A stretch of 5,944 nt of DNA from Candidatus Woesearchaeota archaeon (GTDB taxonomy: Archaea > Nanobdellota > Nanobdellia > SCGC-AAA011-G17 > UBA489). The position numbers were made by a program, and so were the translations under genes. The notes under the pieces were generated by a model that worked only from the letters and a program-made list of their open reading frames with translations, was not told the origin of the DNA and searched no databases. Below, piece by piece: positions 1 through 5,425 of this stretch. Location: positions 1 through 5,944 of the forward strand of contig JABIPM010000006.1 in assembly GCA_018658955.1 (NCBI GenBank), given 5' to 3'. How positions within the stretch are numbered: the first letter of the stretch is position 1; each line of letters begins with the position of its first letter.

Positions 1-2
1 AT

Positions 3-3000
3 ATTGTTGATCCTAACGAAGTTCCAAATGTTGATTTAGCTAGTCCTGCAAATGATAGTTCATATGTTTCTGGAATCTCTGAAGTTAATTTGAGTGTAGA
101 TATAATTGATGACTTATTGCCTTTAGACAATGTTACTACTATGATCTTTGGAGGAAGAGATGTGGCTGCTGCAAATAATGATTTATTATTTATTGGAAAT
201 ATAACTAATGGTTCAAGTGCAAATTATAGTTGGAGGTATCAACCGTTTGACGTCGATTCAGATACATTAATTGGATATCATTTTGATGGAAGAGAAGATA
301 TTGGCGAAACAAGCACTTTGGTTTATGATTGGGCAGGAAATAATAATGGTACTTTGAAAAAACAAGCATTCATTAATAATTCTAATGATATTTTTGGAGG
401 GCATTTAGAGTTGGATGGAAGTGGCGGAAGTACATCTGATAGGGTTAGTGGTGGAACTTTTCCCGACATTGAAAATAAGAATAGTGATTTATCTATCATG
501 GTGTGGGTTAGACCAGATGTTTCTCAAGGTAAATTTATCTTTACACAAGGAGCATTTCAAACTGCAGGAGGAAATAAATACTATGGTTATTTTGTTGCTC
601 AAGATGGTGCAGATTTAATTGTTGTACATGGTAATGGTGAAACTTCTGTTACTGGAGCTAATTCTGCCCGTGCTGCTAATTTCTTTACCTCTATGGGCGA
701 ATGGGTCCATGTAGGTATTGTTCGTGAAAGTGATGGAAGTTATGAATTTTTTAAAGACGGGGCTTCTTTCGGAACATCAACCAATACTAATACTATTTTT
801 GATACTGGGGCAAATATTGCTGTAGGTGATGATGCAAATCCTTCTAATCCTTCAGGAGCAAATACTAACTTCAATGGAGGAATTGATGATTTGATTGTTG
901 TCAATAGAAGTTTAACTTCTGACGAAATTGCAAATATTTCTAAAATGGGAGATGGAACTTATTACTGGTATGCTTCAGGAAATGATAGCACTTATGCAAA
1001 TACTACTGCGATGAATCAATTTACAATTGGAGTAGATACTGAACCTAATGCTGATTTGAATGCTCCCGCTAATAATTCAGTTTATAATTCAACAGGAAAT
1101 ATTATTTTTAATACAACTGTTAGTGATTCAGAAGGAACTAATCTAACTGTTAGAATTTATGTGACAAATGGAACTTCTGGCGTAAGTTTGAATTCTGATG
1201 ATCTAGTTTATTATAATGGGAATATTACTAATGGTTCCGATGTTGCTTATAATTTAACTGCACCAATCTTAGATTTAGATGATGATTATTTATTATTGGC
1301 TCACTTTGATAATAATGGAGATTATGCTGAAAATGAAACTTTAGTTTATAATTTTGTTGGTGGGAATTCAGGAAATGGTACTGTAAAAGGGGATGCAGTG
1401 ATTTCTAAAGAAGAAGGATTAATTGCAGGAGCATTAAATAGTTCTGGATCTGATGGATCTTTTGTTAGATTTGGAGATAGGGATGATTGGATTGGAAAGA
1501 AAAATATTTCTTATGTTGGATGGGTAAATCCTAGAGATTTAACTGGAGAAGAAGGAATTTTTAGTAAACACACTGGTGTTGTTGAAGGCGATGGGTTCGC
1601 AATTCACAAAAATTCTGATGATCTAAAAATTTCAATAGATGGAGATGTTAATACTGTTTCTAATTTCTTTGTGGTGGATACCTGGACGCACATCGTAGTT
1701 GTTTTGAATGATACATATGCTTCGATTTACCAAGATGGAGAATATAATCAATCTTTTAGTTATACTTCAATTACAACAAATGATAAGGTTGCTAGAATTG
1801 GGGGATCCCATATAACTACTGGAATTAGTTTTAATGGTTTGATTGATGAATTTGCAATTATAAATAGAAGTTTAACTGCTTCTGAAGTAAGTGATACCTA
1901 TCAATTAAAATCTGGAACACATTATTGGAAAGTTAATGTAACTGATACTGCAGGAAATTCAAATGAAAGTGAAACTTATCAATTTATTTTGGATAGGCCT
2001 CCAACTTTGGCAAGTGTAACTCTCGATCCCAGTGCTCCAAACATTACTGTTCCCTTAAATTGTTCCTTTATTCCTAATGATGATTTAGCATCAACTGTAG
2101 ATTACACTGTTAAATTTTATAATGAAAGTATTTTAGATTCAACAAGTACTGGAAGCGCAACTGTCGGAAGTAGTTTTAGTGTTACTTCTCCCGCATACAA
2201 TCATAAACACTTTGATAATTGGAGTTGTAGTGTGGAAATTACTGACGATTATGATAACAGTTCTGGAGTTATAACCACTAGTGCTTTGGAAATATTAAAT
2301 ATTGTTCCTTATCCTCCTAGTTTATTGTCTCCTGAATCGGATTATAGTTCAACAAATAACACTGTTGTTTTTGTTTGGAAACCAGACAATTCTTCTGGAC
2401 AATTACAACCTTCAGATTATGTCGGGTGTAGTGGATTCTTCTGTTATGAGAATACTTCAGATTTAGATAGTGATAATGTGACATTTTTATTAAATATAAC
2501 TTGTTATGATGGTGGAACTATTTGTGATGATACTCACTATATTGAAATCAATGAAAATGTAACTAATTGTGATTCAAATAGTAATGATCTTTATGATAGT
2601 TCAGATAATTGTAGTTATTCTAAAGATTTAACTTATTTTAATGATGACGGGGTGTCTTATAATTGGACAGTAGATGTTAAGGACCCTTATGATACTGGAT
2701 CTGAACAATATGGGGCTAGTTCTTTGGGAACTGGGTTTACGATTACACTAGATATCTTGGCAGGAATGACAATGTTAACTAACACAGTTAATTTTAATCA
2801 TCTAGCAGTCAATACTAATAACGATACTTCTGGCTGTGATTTGAATACCTTTAGTCCTAGCCCTTGCCCTCTATTAATTGAAAATGCAGGAAATCGAAGA
2901 CTAAACGTTAATGTAACTCCTCCCGCAGATTCATTTTGGAATTCTGTCGCTTATCCCCATTCAATTGATTATTTTTCAATAAAAGCAGGTCCTGGAAGAG

Positions 3001-3227
3001 AAGGTACAGCATATACTGCAATTGGAACAAATACAACTTATGTGGCATTTAGTGAAGCAAGCATTCCTCAAAAATTGATTAAAGAATTCAAATATGGGGA
3101 TTCTAATGATGAAGTGAGAATTGATATAAATATTACTTCTCCATTAAATGAACCAATGGGAAATAAAAGTTCAATATTAACATTTACTGGATTTTATGTT
3201 CCAATTGAACCAATACCTTTACCATGA
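3..3227 (+). CDS. Giant secreted surface protein with LamG and Ig-like repeats (5' end outside window)
   Basis: The frame is open from the left edge (first full codon at 3) to TGA at 3225, so 1074 residues are visible and the N-terminus is missing. The first codons (VDPNEVPNVDLASPAND) match an internal repeat near nt 1041 (VDTEPNADLNAPANN), showing that coding continues upstream. Order from the first visible residue: Ig-like start (about 8-77), LamG/concanavalin A-like (88-313), Ig-like end (317-343), Ig-like start (348-419), LamG (428-633), Ig-like end (637-664), cysteine-paired Ig-like (666-764), a second cysteine-rich Ig-like (770-916), and a C-terminal beta module (920-1064). LamG hallmarks are a W-V-x-P strand, a W-x-H strand, a DG hairpin and the closing G-x-I-D-(D/E) plus NRSLT. 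LamG domains usually bind sugars or proteins, so an adhesin or S-layer-like role is inferred. There are about 45 N-X-S/T sequons, ten cysteines (all after residue 680), and no C-terminal anchor. It overlaps the next gene by ATGA and is probably co-transcribed with it. Confidence 0.88.
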   Translation: MVDPNEVPNVDLASPANDSSYVSGISEVNLSVDIIDDLLPLDNVTTMIFGGRDVAAANNDLLFIGNITNGSSANYSWRYQPFDVDSDTLIGYHFDGREDIGETSTLVYDWAGNNNGTLKKQAFINNSNDIFGGHLELDGSGGSTSDRVSGGTFPDIENKNSDLSIMVWVRPDVSQGKFIFTQGAFQTAGGNKYYGYFVAQDGADLIVVHGNGETSVTGANSARAANFFTSMGEWVHVGIVRESDGSYEFFKDGASFGTSTNTNTIFDTGANIAVGDDANPSNPSGANTNFNGGIDDLIVVNRSLTSDEIANISKMGDGTYYWYASGNDSTYANTTAMNQFTIGVDTEPNADLNAPANNSVYNSTGNIIFNTTVSDSEGTNLTVRIYVTNGTSGVSLNSDDLVYYNGNITNGSDVAYNLTAPILDLDDDYLLLAHFDNNGDYAENETLVYNFVGGNSGNGTVKGDAVISKEEGLIAGALNSSGSDGSFVRFGDRDDWIGKKNISYVGWVNPRDLTGEEGIFSKHTGVVEGDGFAIHKNSDDLKISIDGDVNTVSNFFVVDTWTHIVVVLNDTYASIYQDGEYNQSFSYTSITTNDKVARIGGSHITTGISFNGLIDEFAIINRSLTASEVSDTYQLKSGTHYWKVNVTDTAGNSNESETYQFILDRPPTLASVTLDPSAPNITVPLNCSFIPNDDLASTVDYTVKFYNESILDSTSTGSATVGSSFSVTSPAYNHKHFDNWSCSVEITDDYDNSSGVITTSALEILNIVPYPPSLLSPESDYSSTNNTVVFVWKPDNSSGQLQPSDYVGCSGFFCYENTSDLDSDNVTFLLNITCYDGGTICDDTHYIEINENVTNCDSNSNDLYDSSDNCSYSKDLTYFNDDGVSYNWTVDVKDPYDTGSEQYGASSLGTGFTITLDILAGMTMLTNTVNFNHLAVNTNNDTSGCDLNTFSPSPCPLLIENAGNRRLNVNVTPPADSFWNSVAYPHSIDYFSIKAGPGREGTAYTAIGTNTTYVAFSEASIPQKLIKEFKYGDSNDEVRIDINITSPLNEPMGNKSSILTFTGFYVPIEPIPLP
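264..941 (+). repeat. LamG domain, copy 1 of a tandem protein repeat
   Basis: Protein-level repeat inside the giant surface protein. It opens with TLIGYHFDG, then a V-Y-D-W-A-G-N segment, an S-I-M-V-W-V-R-P strand, a G-E-W-V-H-V strand, a K-D-G hairpin, and closes with GGIDDLIVVNRSLTSDEI. This is the usual strand order of the LamG/concanavalin A-like jelly roll. The unit containing it has a 1020-nt (340-codon) period at its 5' side: DLASPAND at nt 33 against DLNAPANN at 1053. Confidence 0.8.
1284..1901 (+). repeat. LamG domain, copy 2 of a tandem protein repeat
   Basis: Second LamG copy, about 20 residues shorter than the first. It opens with DDYLLLAHFDNNGDY and contains Y-V-G-W-V-N-P, D-T-W-T-H-I and Y-Q-D-G strands, closing with GLIDEFAIINRSLTASEV. 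The 15 nt coding for the shared N-R-S-L-T end are identical in both copies (903-917 and 1863-1877), but the remainder has diverged, so the duplication is old rather than recent. Confidence 0.8.
2760..3194 (+). other. C-terminal beta module shared with the gene at 4711
   Basis: Domain within the giant surface protein. Its landmarks are TVNF, then PLLIENAGNRRLNVNV, then an F-W, then DEVRIDINIT and a closing ILTF. The protein at 4711-5388 has TVEF, PFHLRNDGNVYVNVTV, an F-F, DELNVSIFLEIT and KLEF in the same order with near-equal spacing. Identity is low (about 8 of 27 residues over the best block, ungapped), so shared ancestry is likely but inferred by eye. No known family is claimed for it. Confidence 0.6.
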
Positions 3228-4429
3228 AATTATTTAATAAAAATGGAAAAAGAATTTTAATTTTGTTAGTCTCACTTTTGATATTTAGTACTGTTGTTAA
3301 CGCATTTAGTGTTTCTCCTGCAAGGAGGTTAATTGATTACCCTGAAGATCTTCCATATGTTGGAGAGTTTGTTATTTATAATGATGAATTGACTTCTGGA
3401 AAAGTTAGGATTGAAGTGGGTGGAGAATTTAGTGATTATGTGTTTGTTGAAGATTATGTGCATTTTGAAGTTGGAGAATTTGAGAAAAAAATAAATTATG
3501 AAATTAAAAATCCGAATAATAAAGTAAAACCTGGACTTAATGGCGTTAGTTTTACATTAACTCGGACGGATGAAACTAGGGGTAAAAGAAGTTATCTGGG
3601 TACAAGAATGGCATTAATCACTTCTGTTGTGATCAATGTTCCCTATGGGGGAACGTATCTTGAAACTAAGCTGTTTACTTACCCTGGTGATGTTAATGGA
3701 GGGATTAGATTTGTTGCCCCTATTTTGAATAATGGTGCAGAAGACGTCTTAGGGGCTAAAGTCGTGTTAGAAATAACTGATAAAAATGGAAAATTGATTG
3801 AAAAAATTGAAGATGTTAAAAACATTTTAGTGAATGAAAAAAAAGATTTTAGAACTGTTTGGCAGGTTAATGTTGGTCAAGGAATATATTCTGCTCAATT
3901 ATTTGTAGATTATGGTAATGGTGTAGCTGAAACCGAAAAAGTTTCATTTGAAATTGAAGGTGAAAAGATTTTGTTAAATGAAGTTACTGTAAATGATTTT
4001 GAATTAGGAAGTGTTGCTAAATTTGAAATTGCTGTGAAAAATATTTGGGATGAAAGGGTTGAGAATATTTATGCAGAATTAGAAGTTTATGATATTGAAG
4101 GAAATTTAGTTGAAACATTTGTAACTGATAAAAAAGATTTAGAGAGTGGTGAAAAAATTTTACTTGAAGGTTATTGGGATACTTTAGAGGTGGTTGAAGG
4201 AAACTATAATACTATAGTCGTTGTTAGGTATGGAGATAGATTATTAGAAAGAAATGTTGAAACGATTGTTTCTAAAGAAGCAATTAAAACTTCAATTAAG
4301 ATTGCAGGTAGAAGTGTGACTGTTGTTGAAGGTGAAAGAACATTAACATGGACAATTATAATTAGTTTAATTGTGTTGTCTATTGTTAATTTGCTTTGGT
4401 TCATGCATTTTGGTAGGACAAAGAGATAG
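3224..4429 (+). CDS. Membrane-anchored protein with three Ig-like domains, DUF916-like N-domain
   Basis: 401 residues with the layout of a secreted, C-terminally anchored protein. A Sec-type signal peptide spans 1-27 (basic N-terminus, hydrophobic core, probable cleavage after VVNA). The mature end is FSVSPARRLIDY, a start typical of DUF916/WxLIP-like and related archaeal Ig-like domains. Domain 1 spans about 28-148 and ends in VINVPYGGTYLE. Two mutually similar Ig-like domains follow (about 155-245 and 258-350), each running from a G-x-x-x-F strand through a D-x-x-G-x-L hairpin to a G-x-Y strand and V-x-Y-G. A transmembrane helix lies at about 374-394, followed by the basic tail HFGRTKR, so the Ig domains face outward. 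It has no cysteine and no N-X-S/T sequon. The ATG overlaps the upstream TGA and no Shine-Dalgarno site precedes it, suggesting translational coupling. It is clearly homologous to the partial gene at 5426. A scaffold or anchor for the upstream giant protein is inferred. Confidence 0.88.
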   Translation: MKLFNKNGKRILILLVSLLIFSTVVNAFSVSPARRLIDYPEDLPYVGEFVIYNDELTSGKVRIEVGGEFSDYVFVEDYVHFEVGEFEKKINYEIKNPNNKVKPGLNGVSFTLTRTDETRGKRSYLGTRMALITSVVINVPYGGTYLETKLFTYPGDVNGGIRFVAPILNNGAEDVLGAKVVLEITDKNGKLIEKIEDVKNILVNEKKDFRTVWQVNVGQGIYSAQLFVDYGNGVAETEKVSFEIEGEKILLNEVTVNDFELGSVAKFEIAVKNIWDERVENIYAELEVYDIEGNLVETFVTDKKDLESGEKILLEGYWDTLEVVEGNYNTIVVVRYGDRLLERNVETIVSKEAIKTSIKIAGRSVTVVEGERTLTWTIIISLIVLSIVNLLWFMHFGRTKR

Positions 4430-4434
4430 TTTTT
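4430..4434 (+). terminator. Possible U-tract terminator after the first operon
   Basis: Five T's directly follow the TAG stop of the anchored Ig-like protein. Archaeal termination commonly needs only a short U-tract, and the next promoter lies just downstream. The tract is short and has no hairpin, so read-through is quite possible. Confidence 0.3.
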
Positions 4435-4446
4435 GTTATCATAATG

Positions 4447-4455
4447 CTTATAAAC
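4447..4455 (+). promoter_or_regulatory. Archaeal TATA box for the 4478-5388 operon
   Basis: CTTATAAAC in the 48-nt gap between genes. The TTATAAAC core occupies -30 to -23 relative to the A of the ATG at 4478, the normal TATA-to-start-site distance in archaea, so the transcript would begin at or next to that ATG (leaderless). The same CTTATAAA core at nearly the same distance precedes the gene at 5426. No clear BRE is seen upstream. Confidence 0.6.
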
Positions 4456-4477
4456 AAATAATGGGTTGAATATGTGG

Positions 4478-4714
4478 ATGGGAAGAACAAAAAAAGAGGA
4501 AGTTAAGAGAGAACTTATCTTAGCTATTTTAGTTATGGTTATTTTTGTTAGTTTGGTAGTTACTTGGACAATTCTTGGAGCTATTGATGAATATTCTAGT
4601 AATCTGGCAACAGGTCAATCTCAAAAAGAATTATTTTTAGAACCAGGTTCAGGAAATATAGGTGTTGAAATTTTACCATATATTGGAGAAGAAGTTGAGG
4701 GTGATGGTTCATGA
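4478..4714 (+). CDS. Small single-pass membrane protein of unknown function
   Basis: 78 residues from the ATG at 4478. A charged cytoplasmic N-terminus (MGRTKKEEVKRE) is followed by one long hydrophobic helix at about 13-35 (core LILAILVMVIFVSLVV), then an outward tail of about 43 residues with several acidic residues (…EEVEGDGS). This is a type II topology by the positive-inside rule. I recognise no family. Start choice: an ATG at 4472 and a TTG at 4466 are in frame, but 4478 sits at the distance from the TATA box expected for a leaderless message; 4472 would add only M-W. The stop overlaps the next ATG as ATGA, so the two are translationally coupled and probably act together, for example as a membrane partner of the next protein. 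It contains no cysteine and no sequon. Confidence 0.72.
   Translation: MGRTKKEEVKRELILAILVMVIFVSLVVTWTILGAIDEYSSNLATGQSQKELFLEPGSGNIGVEILPYIGEEVEGDGS
4697..4705 (+). promoter_or_regulatory. Strong Shine-Dalgarno site for the gene at 4711
   Basis: GAGGGTGAT lies inside the end of the small membrane-protein gene, five bases before the ATG at 4711. Its GGTGAT part matches the archaeal 16S rRNA 3' end complement (consensus GGAGGTGAT). It fixes the downstream start and contrasts with the operon's first gene, which appears leaderless. Confidence 0.7.
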
Positions 4715-5388
4715 AAGTTACAGATAAAACTTTAGTGTTAGTTGGACTTTTAGCATTTTTTGTTAGTTTGGGTTGTGTTAGTTTTGTATTAGTTGAGTTA
4801 GGTGGCGTAGATGGAATCACTGGTTTTGCAACTACAAATACTACGTATGGTTATGTTAATGTTACTGTGCTTGGTTCAGTTGCTGTTACATTGGTACAAG
4901 ATACTGTGGAATTTGGTTCTGGAGCGTTAGGCAGCGGGACAAAATATGTTAATAGCAGTAATCTTAATTCTGGAAATCCTAGTGGTTTTAGTAAACCTGG
5001 ACCATTTCATTTGAGAAATGATGGAAATGTTTATGTTAATGTTACTGTAAATGGAAGTACTGCTACAGAGTTCTTTGGAGTTTCTGAACAAGTATATAAA
5101 TATGGTATGGAATCTGGAAATGATGGGGCATTAGTTACTGTTTGTGGAAACTACAGTGGAGGATCAAATGACCGTGACAGGTGGAATTATGCTGAATCAA
5201 ATTCTTCGCAAATTGGTGTAGCATTTAGTAGTGGAGAAACACACGATACTCTTTGTCCAAATATGTCCTATTCGGCTGGAACAGATGAATTAAATGTTTC
5301 AATATTTTTAGAAATTACAAATGATACTGGGAATGGAACTTATGAAGATAAGTTAGAGTTTATGGTTATCTCCTTAGAACATAGTTAA
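4711..5388 (+). CDS. N-terminally anchored, sequon-rich surface protein with one beta module
   Basis: 225 residues. A hydrophobic segment at about 8-28 (signal anchor or uncleaved signal peptide) is followed by GGVDGITGFATTN; an I-T-G-F-A stretch just after the first helix is familiar from DPANN surface proteins. The rest (about 45-222) is predicted all-beta by its alternating hydrophobic pattern. Landmarks YVNVTV, TVEFG, PFHLRNDGNVYVNVTV, DELNVSIFLEIT and KLEF parallel the C-terminus of the giant protein at 3-3227. Two outward cysteines (145 and 182) could form a disulfide; C22 lies within the membrane segment. Eleven N-X-S/T sequons suggest heavy glycosylation. The start is set by the ATGA overlap and the Shine-Dalgarno site. 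A role as a small surface subunit partnered by the Ig-like protein encoded next is inferred. SipW/TasA-like or WxL-like folds are alternatives I cannot separate by eye. Confidence 0.82.
   Translation: MKVTDKTLVLVGLLAFFVSLGCVSFVLVELGGVDGITGFATTNTTYGYVNVTVLGSVAVTLVQDTVEFGSGALGSGTKYVNSSNLNSGNPSGFSKPGPFHLRNDGNVYVNVTVNGSTATEFFGVSEQVYKYGMESGNDGALVTVCGNYSGGSNDRDRWNYAESNSSQIGVAFSSGETHDTLCPNMSYSAGTDELNVSIFLEITNDTGNGTYEDKLEFMVISLEHS
4851..5048 (+). repeat. 18-nt direct repeat pair, 180 nt apart
   Basis: TTATGTTAATGTTACTGT occurs at 4851-4868 and again at 5031-5048, with no mismatch. Both copies are in frame and encode YVNVTV (residues 48-53 and 108-113), followed by LGS-x-A and NGS-x-A respectively. 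The pair could mark a duplicated beta strand or a site for in-frame deletion of 60 codons. Confidence 0.7.
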
Positions 5389-5395
5389 GGTTAGA

Positions 5396-5404
5396 CTTAT
5401 AAAT
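5396..5404 (+). promoter_or_regulatory. Archaeal TATA box for the gene at 5426
   Basis: CTTATAAAT lies in the 37-nt gap after the TAA at 5386. The core at 5397-5404 occupies -29 to -22 relative to the ATG at 5426, so the transcript would start at the ATG, making it leaderless. No Shine-Dalgarno site or T-tract is seen in the gap, so read-through from the upstream operon is also possible. Confidence 0.6.
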
Positions 5405-5425
5405 TAATTAAGTTGAGTTATAAAT

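Noticed and set aside
90..92. TTG as the start of the giant gene
   Set aside because: The frame is open to the window edge, and codons before 90 encode an Ig-like repeat start matching the one near nt 1041, so this TTG is an internal leucine codon.
415..618. A 67-codon open frame on the + strand
   Set aside because: It lies wholly inside the LamG-encoding frame, has no promoter or ribosome site, and its product shows no domain pattern.
1191..1625. AATTCTGATGATCTA repeated at 1191 and 1611 as a DNA repeat
   Set aside because: Both encode N-S-D-D-L in unrelated parts of the protein with no matching flanks, so it looks like chance codon reuse.
2760..3227. True WxL domain at the C-terminus of the giant protein
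   Set aside because: Neither the WxL motif nor the distal TWxL-type motif is visible; only the gene layout and general beta character are similar, so no family call is made.
4204..4404. A minus-strand open frame of 66 codons
   Set aside because: It is a reverse-strand shadow of the membrane-anchor end of the 3224 gene, which has a clear protein-level structure.
4466..4474. TTG at 4466 or ATG at 4472 as start of the small membrane protein
   Set aside because: Both fall too close to the TATA box at 4447 to be inside its expected transcript; ATG 4478 fits. ATG 4472 cannot be fully excluded.
4478..4560. Type IV pilin-like signal in the small membrane protein
   Set aside because: There is no glycine cleavage site before the hydrophobic stretch, and the charged residues do not follow the class III signal-peptide pattern.
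4768..4779. Lipobox in the 4711 protein (SLGC around C22)
   Set aside because: The residue at -3 is serine rather than leucine, and the cysteine is followed by more membrane-spanning hydrophobic residues, so it lies mid-helix.
4596..4820. A minus-strand open frame of 74 codons
   Set aside because: It spans the coupled junction of two supported + strand genes and encodes a low-complexity product typical of antisense to AT-rich coding DNA.
5414..5425. Second TATA-like stretch (GTTATAAATA) before the gene at 5426
   Set aside because: It ends at the start codon, so transcription from it would begin well inside the gene; the box at 5396 is at the proper distance.
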